This document shows, piece after piece, positions 35,948 to 49,300 of a stretch of 64,000 nt of DNA. A program made the position numbers and the translations under genes. The notes below the pieces were generated by a model. That model was not told the origin of the DNA and did no database searches. It was given only the letters and a program-made list of their open reading frames with translations. Position 1 is the stretch's first letter, and every line of letters begins with the position of its first letter. The DNA comes from Brachionus manjavacas (lineage: Eukaryota; Rotifera; Eurotatoria; Ploima; Brachionidae), in NCBI GenBank assembly GCA_019054805.1, contig JAHQIY010000001.1:9314501-9378500 (forward strand), written 5' to 3'.

Positions 35948-38900
35948 AAATGTATCAATGATTTTGGACAAGCTTCTAAAGGGATATGATAAGCGATTAC
36001 GCCCAAATTATGCCGGTAATTTAAAAGAATCAAATTATAGTAAGAATTCAAAATAAAATTTTCAGGTCCTCCGGTTGAAGTAGGAATAACAAGTAATTTA
36101 TTAGTTGACTTTTTCAGGCATTAATTAATCTTTACAATTAAGTTAACATAAACAACATCAATTCCGTCTCTGAAGTTAATATGGTATTTAATTAAAAACT
36201 ATTTTAAATATTTTTTTTGATATTAAATCAAAGGACTATACAATGGATATGTTTTTTCGCCAAATGTGGACCGATAGACGTTTATCATTTGACGGGGTAA
36301 GCGAATTAGTAATAGGATCAGACATGCTGCATAGAATATGGGTGCCAGACACTTACATTGGTAAATTCAATTAACTATAGTTTATAGAAGTTAAATTGAG
36401 TTTTTAAATATTAGCTAATGATAGGAAAACATATTTTCATAAAGCAACTGTAAAGAATAAATTTATTCGCATCAATCCTGATGGTCAAGTATTGTATAGT
36501 ATGAGGTAAGATTGAATTTTATGGCTAAAATTTAACTACCTTTTTCAATTTAAGAATGACAGTAACAGCCGCCTGTCCGTAAGTTTTTTTTATGAAAAGG
36601 TGATTAAAAAATATTCAAATTTTTTTCTTTAGAATGGATTTTCGCTATTTTCCAATGGTAATTTATTTTTAATTAGCTTTTTCATTTTTGTTTCTTGTCA
36701 TTAGCAATCGAGTTAAATATAATGAAAGATTCTATAAATAAGTGTAAAAAAGAATATTAATTATTGCTCAAGAGACAATTTATACTTAGGATAAATAATT
36801 ATGTTTAATTGGAAAATTTAAGCTTTTAAATACTTATTTAATTGGGACAATAAGTTGAAGAGGCAACGAACTAAAAAAGAATAATACGTAAATTTATTTT
36901 AAAATTATTAATTGTATAATATTCTTAATAAAAAGAGAAAAACATCTAATTATTAGAAAATTTTGGAAGTCGATTTCCTTCGTCGAGAAAGCAAATTTCC
37001 TTTTCATTTAGTCTTGAATATATTTGAATTTTTATAAAATATTAGATTTTGCTTTAGAGAAAAATGAAGTTAAGCGTAATCGTAATCGTATTGTGAATCT
37101 ATGAACTCGAGTCTTTGAAATTTTAACCAAAAATTTAAAAGCTACAATGCTAAAGAAAATAATTTAATTTTAAATTTTAATTCAATTATTAATAGTATTT
37201 ATAGGAAAAATTAAGAAATCGTTTGTACATTGATACTATGTTACGAGGTTCTGAGTTAAAATTACGTAATTTTACCTTAATTCAAGAGATTTTATGCAAA
37301 AAATGTAATTTTACTATATTTAAGGTAAAATTTCTTTTTGACAATTACGTAAATTTACCAGTTATTACGTAAAAATTTTCTAAACCGAAAAAAGTCACAA
37401 AAAGATCATTTTTTTCTTTTTTTAATAAAAATTCTAAAAAAATTTTTTGAGGCAAAAAATCGTTAAAAACAGTTAAATTTTTTTATTTCTTTTATTTCAA
37501 ATTCAATTTTAATCTTAATTATTTGGTTTATATTTTTTCAATACAAAATAACAGAAGAAAATAATTAAAAATTGAGTATTTTTTTTGTATTTTTAAAATT
37601 AGTTTTGTGATAAATTACGTTTTTAAACCATTTTTTTTCCGAAAATTATTTTTTTATATTTTGTAAAATAAGAAAAAATTTTTTTTTAAAAATTTTTTTA
37701 AATAACGAAAAAAATGATCCTTTTGAGACCATTTTTGGTTTCACAAATTTTCACGTAAAAATTAGTAAATTTGCGTAATTTTACCTCAGGGCCTTATATC
37801 ATAGTATTAATCAATTTAAGTTTTCTTTTAATTTACGATTGATCAGTAAGTTTAAATATTAAAAATTCCAATTTTGGTTAAACTAGAATTTTTTGACCCA
37901 AAATTAATCTAAAAATATTACAATATTGACCAAAATCTTTACTTAGTCATTATTTATATTTATACATAAATGTCACTAGATGTGATATTGCAAGAATTCT
38001 TTTATGCGTATTTTTTGTTGATTGAACAACTTATCAGTTAACTTTTGGTCGATTAAAAAATTTAAATTGACAATTTACAATTTTATCAAAGCCAAAATTT
38101 ATCCATCATTTTAGTGTTTTGAATTAAAAAAATTTTAACTTTTTTTTGAACCATTTTGTAGACATCATGATCAATTTTTTCTTGCCCAAATGGCTTACAC
38201 TATTAAAATTTTAAAGTAAAGGATTCAAAATGAAAAAATAAACAGTTAGCAGAGCTTTATCTTCTCAAAAAATTGGGCAAATTGAAAATTATAATTTTTC
38301 AAACTTTTTTTAATTTTTTAATTTGAATTTTTCGAATTCTTTTTTCATTTATAATGTATTATAAGTCGATTATGTTTAATTAGAAAATATAAAGAAATTA
38401 ATTTTATTTCTTTAATTTTAATATAATGATAGGAAAACATATTTACGGATTAAATGCCATTTCAGAGGCATTTAATCCGAACTAATGCATTATTTTGGGG
38501 AATTTAATGTCTATTTTAAAAAATCAAGAGAAAAATCCCAAACTATTTGTATTGAATAAAATCTTTTTTAACTATGTTACTTTTAGAGAAAAATCTTTTT
38601 ACTAAACTTCTATTAAAGATTCAGAAAAACTGGTTAGAAAGACTGCATATTTTCAAAACTGCAAGTTTTTTCCATTTTAAATATTTAAAATTATTTATTG
38701 TATTAAATTATTAAAATACTTATTAAAATTTTCTCTTTTTTAATTCTGAAGATGTTGTCGCTTTTTTCATAAGAATAATATAATATATTCCATATAACTG
38801 AATTATTTATTTTTTTTCTTTGAATCCATTTGTATCAATTTGTAATTCTAATGTAAAAGGCAAAATAAAATAACTTTATTTTTTGTTTTTTGGTATTTAC

Positions 38901-40319
38901 TAGGATCACCAAGAATGCGATCTGGAAATCGAAAGCTGTAAGAAAAAACACATTTAAATTTAATTTTTTAAATAAATTAATTTATCTCAGACGGTTTCCG
39001 GATGGAAGACATAAAATACAAGTGGGCAGCAGGTTTAAATTCATCAGCTGTTGACGTTGCACCAAATATAGAACTACCCCAATTAAAATATAAAGAATAT
39101 AAACTTATTGAGAGACAGTTTCGTCTTTCGACAGGTAAATTATCTCATCAGTAGGAATAGCATTATTTAGACCTTTAACTATAAACCTAGGGTTGTATTC
39201 AAGACTTACAATGAAATTATTTTTCAGTCGAAGTTTGGGCTACTTTATCACTCAAATTTATATTCCCTCAACTCTAATAGTAGCACTTTCATGGGTTTCC
39301 TTTTGGCTTGATAGGACAGCAGCACCGGCAAGGGTTTCACTTGGCATCACAACCGTTTTGACAATGGTTACTTTTATTTGGAGCACAAATGCTAGCTTAC
39401 CAAAAATATCATACATTAAAGGCATTGATGTGTATCTGGTTTGTTGTTTCTTCATGACTTTTGCTTCAGTAATCGAGTATGCGATGGTATCATATGTTCA
39501 CCACAGAAATGAACGCCGCAAACGAAGATTATCAAAAAGAGTTCATTTGTTAAATAATGCCAATCGGCAAATTGCTCTACTGAACAGTAATTTTGCTAGT
39601 CATCCAAATTTAAAGTAAAATAAATAAAAATTTGCTTTTTATTTTATTTAATATTTTTGTAAAGAGATATGGCTGAAAATTCGCCTAATTTCAATATTTT
39701 AAATAAAAGTTATAAACAACGCAAAAATAATTTACCAATTGAAAATTATAGAGGGTCTATTATTGATCTAAGAGAAAATGATGGAGAAGTGTTTTCTGTT
39801 CTTCCGATTCAGAAACAAAATTATATGAAGTGTACCTGTAATTTGCATCAATTGTCTTCCCGACAAGTAGATACCAATTTGATGGAATTTCATCCTCCAT
39901 CTAGCAAAAAGGACGATAATCATTTTAAAAAAAATTCCTATGAACACCCGGTCAAAGATTTTGGTTCGAATGAAGTAAAGTTTTCTAGATCATTCTCATC
40001 TAATAAAAATAAAAAAAAATATAAAGTAAATTATATTAAATTTTTCATTTGAGCAATCGTTTTAAAATTAACTATAAATTTTTAGAAAAAAAATTTTGAA
40101 TTAGATGAAATGATAGAACCAAGAACTAATTTGACACCAAACATTATAAATGTCAAACGACCAGAGCAATCGATTTTAGTGAAATCACTTGAGAAAAAGA
40201 AAAAAAAACTAAGAGTAAAAGCTAGCACTATTGACAATTATTCAAGAATTATATTTCCCACAGCTTTTTTGACTTTTCATATTATTTATTGGACTTTTTA
40301 TTTAAAAATAAGCTCATAA
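35948..40319 (+). CDS. GABA/glycine-type Cys-loop chloride channel subunit (5' end missing)
   Basis: Pentameric ligand-gated anion channel of inhibitory synapses. Exons found: 35948-36015, 36066-36092, 36143-36183, 36234-36360, 36415-36505, 36555-36578, 36633-36657, 38904-38937, 38991-39134, 39191-39614, 39665-40025 and 40086-40319. All are GT-AG with matching phases. Landmarks in order: [48 protein letters not shown], the Cys-loop C(P)[15 protein letters not shown]1 ([19 protein letters not shown]), TM2 ([18 protein letters not shown]), TM3 ([20 protein letters not shown]), a long intracellular loop and TM4 ([19 protein letters not shown]). PAR before TM2 indicates anion selectivity. The TM2-TM3 linker ([19 protein letters not shown]) is closest to arthropod Rdl/GRD subunits. 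The 2' pore residue is Ser. The 2.2-kb intron 7 holds a transposon. The signal-peptide exon was not found. Confidence 0.93.
37233..37807. mobile_element. 575-bp TIR element in the channel intron
   Basis: Terminal inverted repeats of 34 bp (28 matches): 37233-37266 (atactatgttacgaggttct...) against the reverse complement of 37774-37807 (atactatgatataaggccct...). The interior is extremely A/T-rich and studded with ttacgtaa-like words, with no transposase. It accounts for part of an intron about 40 times longer than its neighbours. Confidence 0.78.
38446..38479. repeat. 13-bp perfect inverted repeat
   Basis: Arms cggattaaatgcc (38446-38458) and ggcatttaatccg (38467-38479) flank an 8-nt loop inside the long channel intron. 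Confidence 0.85.
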
Positions 40320-41903
40320 AATTAAAAATAGTATTATGATTTTTAAATAAAATTTTGTGAAACAGATCTTTTTTTTAGTTTTTCTAATTAAGTTAGAACT
40401 AGAACAGTAACACCCGATATTAAATCTCATGAAACCAACCCAAACCCTCTAAAATCTGATATCTCGTTAAAAATCCTTCTAGGAATTCGGAAAAATATTT
40501 CGTATTAAAATTCATAAGAACTCTCTGGTAAAGTTTGGATGAAATTAAAGCAAAGCTAACTATTAAAAAAATTTAAAATAAATTGATTATTTTGAAATAC
40601 TTTAGCATTAAAATCAAAAAAAAGTATTATTAAATCAGAAAAAGTAAGAAAAGTGAAAAGAAAAACATTTAGCACTGTTTCTATCGATATTCGGTTTACC
40701 CTTCTGAATATAAAGATCTATTTATTTCTTTGATTTTGTTTACATTAAACAGATAATGTCTATGTAAACACTTATTTTTAACAAGATTGTAAATAATTGA
40801 AATAAAATTATTTTTCAATTTTATGAAATAAATTTTGCAACAATTTTTGTTCCAAACTACACCCCCGCCAAAAACTACTGCTAAAATATTAGTAATCTAA
40901 ACCGAATTTTTTTTAGACAAAAAATTAGGTGAAATTCGACCAAAAAAGTTTTCTTTATTTTATTTTTAAAAGTTTAAAAAAAATTTCCCAACTTTTGTCA
41001 CATCGGTTTATTAAAAATAAATTAATAGCTAATGAAAATGGCATTAATTTTTCTGAAGCAGGTGATTCCGGAGTAAAAACGCAAACAAATCACTAATTTA
41101 TCGTTTGGAATAAAGATTTTTGCCAAATTTTCCCTGAATGTTTACCTTAACATTTATTATGTGGCCAATTTTAGTGTATGAGCAAATAAAGTATAAATAA
41201 CGCTAAATGTAGTTAAAAATTTTAATTTTTTGATGAGTGATTTCAGTTTTTAGTTTTCGTGTTAAAAATGATGAAATAACACGAAACTTTGCGAAAAACT
41301 CTGGGAAAAATATGTTCATATAGAATTAGGCATTTTGATTCAAGTATATTGAAGAGACGCAATCTAGCTAACCTTTTCAAAATCTATAAAATAATAGACA
41401 ATTAAATATTTTCTAATTTCAAAGTCTCTATTTAAAATTTTATTTAAATTTAATAATCATGATTTAAAAAAAACGATAAGCTACAAAATTTAATTTGTCC
41501 GTGATGGATTGCCGATGCTATTTATTTAACTCAGTTTGATTTTAAAAAAAAAATTATCTATCGTTTTTAAAATAATCATAATAAAAGGCTTTGGCTCGCA
41601 CTTTTCAAAAAAAAAAAATTTAAATTTTTTTTTTTTATTTTTTTTTATGAGAGTTGGGACTTTTAATTAACTCTGAATAAGACTTCTTAAGACAACCGAA
41701 ATCAATTTTAATTTTTAATATTTAATAATCAAAAATCAATAATTAAATTTCTTGTTTGAATTTATTTTTTTTAGTAAACTTTATTAATTGCATGAAAAAT
41801 ACTTCTGGCAAAAAAATACAAATATTGTTTAGAAACAAAATCAATACTTAAATATTTTATAAACTTACAAAGTTGGTGTTTTAATCAAAATTTTATTTTA
41901 GAT
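40320..41903. other. Intergenic between channel and Neuralized genes (converging)
   Basis: The two genes converge on this AT-rich stretch. It contains one copy of the TIR family described separately (40527-40863). No further gene was seen. Confidence 0.45.
40527..40863 (+). mobile_element. TIR family B, copy 1
   Basis: Left end ggtaaagtttgga with aaattaaagcaaag, right end the imperfect reverse complement (tttttgttccaaactacacc). The interior carries 'tagcattaaaatcaaaaaaa' and 'acatttagcactgtttctat', both shared with the copies at 44727-45042 and 49172-49400. 337 bp, non-coding. Confidence 0.72.
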
Positions 41904-44001
41904 CTAAGATTTGAAGAATCTAATTATATCTAATATCTCCACTCTACAAATTGGGCAAGCCGGATTTTTCGAAGTTTTATTTTGGTTTGAGTCGTTAACC
42001 GCTTTTTCCTTCAAAGCTTTAGCACTAAAAATCTCAAAAATTAAAAAAAAATACTTTTAGCTTTTAAATTTACCAATTCCAGCATAAACACATGTGACCG
42101 CATGAATAAAAAACACATTCAATCGGGGCGTCAAGGCAAATTTTACACTCATCCAAACCAGATTTGCGCTTTTCGTGACTTGAGTTTTTCCTGGTTTTCA
42201 AAATATTCTTATCCGATTCATTTCCGAAACTAGGTATTAATTGACTTTCAAAATAGTCAATCAGTGCCGAGTTCGGTCTTTGTTTTTTCGTGTTTTTTTT
42301 AACCTGGGTCCACTTTTCACATGGTTTTATAATTCTTACTGCATTTATCCTTCCACATAAATTGAAAAAAAACCACAACCTTTGGGTTATATCGACATTA
42401 AATAAACATTTCGTAATTTCATTTCCATTAATATAAAATTCTAAATTTCCACTTTTTTCATTGATTATAAAACAAAGCTCGTCGGCCAGAGACACATTAT
42501 GTTTTTTTGAGACTAAATCAGAATTAAACAAGTTCTGAAACACTATCCAGTACTCGGGTCTGTCCAACAAACAATCAGCATCATCAGGCAAGTCAGTAAC
42601 AGGGTCGAGTCCATTTGGATCACAAGTTGTGCATCCTATGCCCAGAGACATCTGCGATTCACCTAAATTTTGGTCAATTCCCACTATTTGAATACAGAAA
42701 GGCTCTCCGATGTCCACTATTTTATTGAAAAATGCATAAGCGTTTTGAGTCGGTCTTTTTCTATCCACACTAGCTACAGAACCATCGAATTGCTTGAATG
42801 ACGACTCACGATAGGCTATTGAACAGTCTGGTTCACAGATATTTACATTTTTGCCATGAATTTTATCTAAAAATTTAAAATATTGAGCATCAGTTGCATT
42901 CAATTTTTCGTGGATCAGGACTGGTATTGATTCATAGAAATTTTTTATTTTCGTTTTTAGTTCATTGACAGCTCTTGTTTGCCTATTGTCCACTATGGAA
43001 TCGCTAAGGGTCTCATTTAGATGATTATCTACACACAATCGACGATGACTTATCAGCATGTTGCTAAAATTATCTTTTTTTTGTCTCATCGTTACGCCAT
43101 TTTGTGGTATAATGGTTATCAAATCAATGGAAGAGTTCATGGAACTAGAAGCTGAAGATGCATCTAAATTTAGAGTCCTAAAATTATTTGATATCGAAGA
43201 TATGCTCTCAAAAGTGCTTTCATTACAATCTGTTTTCTGAAAACTATTTTTTTTATTTGAAAAATTTAGAATTTCTATTGCTAGGGTATTTCCGTAAATG
43301 TCAAACATAGCCCACAAGGGTTTTGTCTCTTTTGATGAAGTGAATACTTCAACTCCGTCAAAAAAATGCCCTTTGTAGCTGTTATTTATGCCGTAGTGAA
43401 CTTCTCCTTTGGCATTAACAAAAAAGTACAAAATATCCTTCTCTTTCACGCAATTTTGGGGCACAGCTCCGGCCCAGTATCCTCTTCTGTTGGTCAAATC
43501 AGGGTAGACATATTTTGGCAAATCGTAAAGATAATCGTCTTCAATGTTGTCAGATATAAAATTGGATATTTTCTTGCTGAAGCACTTTCGATGAGTGTCG
43601 GGATTTACATCTGTCAGACCAAACCGGAGCATGCCATTCCATAGGGTACTCAAGCAGTTAATTTTCACAAATATTTTTTCATTTAATTGAATGGGTCGAT
43701 CGCTGAAAACAATGGCATCACAAAAGCTGCGCTCAACTCGCTTTGCATGCCGGCTGTTTTTTGATAGAATAATATTTTTGCCATAAACTTGGTGAAACCG
43801 AATAGTTTGTTCGATTTCATCGGCATTTTTCACTTCATTTTCAGTCTCAGAGTCAGTATAGTTGGTTTCAACCAAAAAAGCTGCTTGCGTACTTGGTAAA
43901 TGGTTTTCTTCTATGCTTTTAAGTTAGTAAATAATAAGTTTTAAATTCGAATCATTAAATTTACCACTAAAATCGGTAATTTTTGACTCATTTGCTCCCA
44001 T
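41904..44001 (-). CDS. NEURL: Neuralized-type E3 ubiquitin ligase
   Basis: Neuralized ubiquitinates Notch ligands (Delta) to trigger their endocytosis. Exons: 44001-43965, 43910-42074 and 42024-41904; frame closed at 1995 nt, 664 residues. NHR1 (about residues 45-205) starts at IRFHQVYGKNIILSKNSRHA and contains WNGMLRFGLTDVNP and GYWAGAVPQNC. NHR2 (about 385-545) contains LGIGCTTCDP and RPEYWIVFQNL. The C-terminal RING (about 604-664) reads CKICLDAPIECVFYSCGHMC, then LCWNC, then ACPICR, a complete C3HC4 set split by the last intron. The N-terminal acidic stretch before NHR1 is poorly conserved. The ATG at 43999-44001 gives MGANES, a possible N-myristoylation consensus (G2, S6), which would fit membrane recruitment. 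The start is supported by splicing phase. Confidence 0.95.
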
Positions 44002-46338
44002 GATGAATTTTTATTCTTAACCTAAAATTCTCTATTTTAAATTTGGATTAAAAAAAGTTTAATTAAAATTTTGCAAAAATATATGAATTGAGAAATAAGC
44101 TGAAAATTTTTAAAAATTTTTGTTTAAGTTTTTGCATCTGTTTATTTTTGTAAATTTCATTCCCGTGTCTGAAGATAATATTTGAAACTATCTTAAGAAG
44201 ATAATCTTAAAAAGAAATTGAAATAAGTAAAATGAAATAAGAATTATAATTTTATGTTAAAAAAAGACTGAATTTTAACCATTAGAGCTTTTATTATTTT
44301 TAGTTTTTTATCATAATTTGTTGATAAATTTTACAAGGGAAAAATTTAAAATTATTTGTAAAATTTTTAATATTAGTTACATCAATATTTAATTAATTTT
44401 TTTATTAAAAAATGTTCCAAAAAACAGCAATAGCAATTTTTTTAATAGCCCAAAAGGAACATCATTTTAAAACCTAGATAATTATTTTTTAAGTTCGAGT
44501 ATCTAAGAAATTCTTTTATTTTCCATCTTTTATGATTAATCAAATTCGTTTTTTGACTTTTTTCATTTTCAATTTTATGCCGCATTTTAAAACTATATAT
44601 TGAAAATTTATAATATTAGGATGAATTTAAAAATATTAGGTTTATTCAAAAAAAATGAAAATTATCTAATCTAAAAATATAAACCATAATGCTTTATGAT
44701 CTTTAGTCATCTATCAGCAAGGCTGTGGTAAAGCTTGGAGCCTAATTTATTAAATCAAATCCCAGTTTCATTTCAATTATTGGCAATTTTTTAAAAAAAT
44801 TTCTGTTTATTTTTAAACAAAATTTTTTTAACGTAAACAAAAGCAATAAAATATTTAAATTTTTATATTTAGAGAATAGATTGAATATTGATAGAAACAG
44901 TACTAAATATAAAGTTTTTTGACTTTTTTTCTGAAATTTTTTTTGATTTTAATGCTAGAAATATTTAAAATTTAAAATTTATTTTTTAAATTTTTAAAAT
45001 ATTTTGCTTTGCTTTAATTTTTTTGCTCCAAACTTTAGCGCCATTTTTCTTTAAATAGATCATATATTCGTTTCTTCTTAACAATAGAGCTCTGTATTTA
45101 TAGCGATAAGCTCAAATAAATTCAAAGTGTAACCCATTGAAAATAACACCAGATATAACATTCTATTTTAATGAAAAATTTTAAGTTGGTTATATAGGGG
45201 TTATCCTTGATTTCTGTTGTAAATATCTCCAAAAAAATCTATTTCTCATTACAATTACAAGCAATTATAAGACTCAAAACTGTCATTAGCGTCACCTCGT
45301 AATCTGTGAAAACTAAGCTTGAGGTCTAAACAGTCTTTTATATATAGAGCATTCGGGTCCAAGTTCACTGATCTTCTAGATCTTTCATTTCTTCCGCTTG
45401 CATTGCTTATCGCTTACATTACATAGCAATTTCTCGAAATATTCTAACCTTTTTTAGAGACGTAATTAACTTTTATTAAGTGCGAAAAACCAGACATTTT
45501 AAAAATTTAAAAGTCTTAATTTCAGAGACCAGCCAATAAATAATTTATTAATATTATTTAATATCTCTTTATATAAAATTAGCTTTGCTTCAATCAAATT
45601 TTGGTAAAAATGAGTAAAAATTTGGTTTATAATCTGAATTAAAAGTGATAATTATATATCATAATTATTAAATTTTTATCTATTTTATTAAGAAAACAAA
45701 ATCGTTTTTTAAAATTGGATTTATTTAACTTAAAAATTTTTCCGTATTTTTAAATTTTAATAGATAAGATAAGATACTGATTTAAATGTTTTTAAAAAAA
45801 ACATTTGAGTAGAAAAAAAAAATTTTACCAAAAACCCTAGTATCAAATCAGCACTGTATATGGTACAAAAGAGTCGTGGCTAAATCAAGCTTGGAAGAGA
45901 AAATTATTAAAGGAAAATAAATGGGCTTTGATTATACGAAAAATCCAAAAATTTTATGTTTAGAAGTTCATGCTAGTATAAGTTGAACCACTGTTGATGG
46001 TGTTGTCTTTTAATCAGCCTGTTGATTAACCTTGAAACTTAAAAACAGGTCTATGATAAAATTAATTAGTTAAGCATTAAATTTGATGATAATTTAGAGA
46101 ATAAATTCTGTGAAAAATTTATTTTTAAACATCTGAAATAATGCGAAAAAATTAGAATTCGAAAAATGATCCCGAACAAGTCATAGTCAAAAAATAGAAT
46201 TATTTGAATAATAACTGGTTTCAATTTTTTTATTAAACTTGATTTTCATTAATTATAGATTTAATAAAAGACTTAATTTGTATCTGAAATATTTATTTAA
46301 AAAAGTCAAATCAAAATTAATAAAATGAATATAGATGG
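44002..46338. other. Intergenic between Neuralized and PIBF1
   Basis: AT-rich, containing one TIR family B copy (44727-45042). No gene or RNA recognised. The Neuralized promoter should lie just right of 44001. Confidence 0.45.
44727..45042 (-). mobile_element. TIR family B, copy 2
   Basis: Ends ggtaaagcttggagc (44727) and gctccaaactttagcgcc (to 45042) are mutual reverse complements. On the minus strand the interior matches copy 1 over most of its length, including tagcattaaaatcaaaaaaa and tttagtactgtttctatcaa. About 316 bp, non-coding. Confidence 0.75.
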
Positions 46339-49300
46339 TTAACTTCTATCAATGGTATAGACTCTTTTCTGGTTTGGTGATTTATCAATACGATAAGCTC
46401 TATTTGGAGAAATGTGATTATTTTGCCGATTTACTCTCGAAGTCTTAAGAAAAAAAAATTGAAATTCTTAATTATAAAAAATTTAATTTTTTTTAACTTA
46501 CAAACATAAGAGGTCTCGGATTATTAATGTCAATATTATGACTTGATTTCGAATGATTTTTAGAACCTAATTGAAAATTTTTGCTTAATAAACCATTTCT
46601 TCTTAATTCGTCCTGAATATAAATCAGTTCCTAAAAAATTTAAATTATTATTTAAATTCATTTTTTATTTTGAATTACTTCATTGTGACGAATCAACTTT
46701 TCAATGTCAGCTGTCATTTCATTTTGTTTCTTAATCAAAGATTCTTTTTCTGACGAAATCTCACTAAAAAATTTAAAAAAAAATTCTAAAAATATCATTA
46801 AAATTACTCTATTTTTGTTTTTAATGCTTCAATGGTGCTTTGTTGTCTTTTGAGTTGTGTTTCTTTAGCTTGTATTGATCGAACTAAAAATTCATGAGGC
46901 TGCTTAGTGTTATCAATGACATTTCTAGCAACTTCAAGCTTAAAAGAATAAATAAAGTTCTTGTAAAAATTTTAATTTTTTTTTCTACTTGATCTTGAAT
47001 TTCTTTTGAACTGGCCCTTTCTTTGTTCAATTCAATTCTTAGAGAAGTATTCAGTTGTTCAAGATGCAACACTCTTTTAGTCAAGTGAACATTTTGCTGA
47101 ATTCTTCTTTTCGAATTCATCATTAAATTTGTTCCATATCCGTAAGATAATAAAATTTTTTCCGCATCTGCTTCATTAACATCTCCATTCTCACCTAAAA
47201 AAATATTATTTAAAATTAATTTTGTTTTATTTTTGGAATAAAAGTAAACTTGATTCGGCCACTTGTTTAATCACAGCATCCATTTCGTTCTCGACTTTTT
47301 CATAATTTTCCAACCTGCTCTTTTTCTCATTAAGATCATTTTCCAATTCAAGGAACCGTTTATCATTTTGTAATTGAAGCCCGTAAAATTCATTTTGTAT
47401 TACCTAATCCAGAAATTTTATATCAGCATTAATTTAACTTATTTTCTTACTTCAATTTTTTTTTGAAGCTTTTCATTTTCAATCAAAACCTTTTGATGAT
47501 TATTGACGTGTTCTTCATTCAGCATTTGAGCCCGTTCAAGCTCAAATGATTTCATTTTTAATTCCGATTTTAATTCTGAGACTTTGTTTTCACAACTAAC
47601 TTGTACCAGTCTTAACTCATTTACAGCTTCTTGGTATTTAATGCTTATTTCTTTATAATTAAGTTCATTTTTTTCTCTTTCCTGTACCAGGACTTCTTTA
47701 GATTCGCGTAAATTTCGAATTTCTCGTTCGTAAAATTCTTTGGTACTTTCTCTCAACTTTTCGATTTCCTGGTTAGTTTTAAGCTTTAAATCACCAAGTT
47801 CTTGGTTAAATTTTAGCTCATACTCATTTTTGTATCCGTCTCGAGCACTCATATACTTTTCATACAGCTCCTCTTTGGAAATTTTGGCATCTTCATAAAG
47901 TTTCTGAGTTTGTTCTAACTTGTTTTCAACAGTTTGGCACTTAGCCTGGGTCTCAACAAATTGTTTGTGAAGATAATCCTTATCCTGTCTTAATAAAGAT
48001 ATTTCCTGTTTCAATTGATAGACCTAAGTCGAATTATTTTGTAAAGAAGTCTTCAAATTTTTTTAAAAAAATACCTCTTTGCTAAGATCATCTCTTTCCT
48101 TGGTCAAAACCTGAAGTGAAGCTAAATTTTTTGAATTTTTTATTTCGGAATCGGCTAATTTTTTTTCAAAGTCATCTCTTTCACTTTAAAAAAGACTTAA
48201 TTTAAAATTAAACATTTGAATTGAATGTTACAATTTGATCCGGTCATAATTATCTTTTTTGAAATTAGCTTGTTGAAGCTGGGATTTGGTATCAGCCAAT
48301 TCGTAATACAACTTTTGACTGTCGATTGAATTTGAATTGAGTTTCTTCATGTCTTCATCATAAATCTTTAAATTAATAAATCAAAATTTATTTGATTTCT
48401 TTTCAATTGATAAGAGCTAATAAATCCATAAATTTTTGTCCAAAAATTTTCCGAAAAAAATTGGGTTTTTTAAATTGTTGAGGCATGTAGATTAATTTTT
48501 TACGCGGTAAAATTTTGGCTACCTAAAATTTTTTTGGTTCAAATTTTTCTACCCTTATTTTCTTATAAAAAATTTGAACTTCTACAATAATGTGATAAAT
48601 TTTTTAAATGAAAATAAAACTTGTTTTCACCTTTAATAGGATCAGTCCAATTTATGCTTATTAAATAAATTTTTTATCAAAATAATCATTAATTTTAAAT
48701 TTTTAAAATTTTTTCAAAGATTTCAAATCTTTGTTTTCTTTGTTTATTAATGAATCTTGGAATTAGAATGAAGTTGAAAGAATCTTTATCTATTATTGGT
48801 GCTGATGTTCTAAGATTTAATAAACTTATTCTTAAAAAGCGTTACTAATGTTATTTACTGGATCAGCCTGTATAAATATAGTTTTATAAGTTTAAATTCA
48901 GAGTTTTAAAGAATGAAAAAAGTCCACTCTACATTGTTAAATAAAGTAGATTGTTTTTTAATTAAAATAATCATTTATATATTTAGGAATAAAATTTTTA
49001 TTTATAAATAATTTCTTTTACTAAATAATTTGTCTGCCAAAGCCTTAGTTTATAAGACTAAACGCTTTCAAGCGTTAGTATTGATATAAATATCTATACT
49101 GCAGATACTACTACTACTACTTTACAATGGTTGATAATTTTTAATTCTATTAATCTTATTTATTGAATAATGCGGAGGAGAAGTTTGGAGCAAAAAAGTT
49201 AAAGCAAAGTAAAAAATTGTTTTTAGATTAAAAAACAAAATGACAATTTTGAATATTTTCACAACAAGAATCAAAAAAAAAGCTTAATAAATTCGAAAAA

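Noticed and set aside
43058..43644. Plus-strand frames inside Neuralized
   Set aside because: Antisense shadows of the NHR1 coding sequence.
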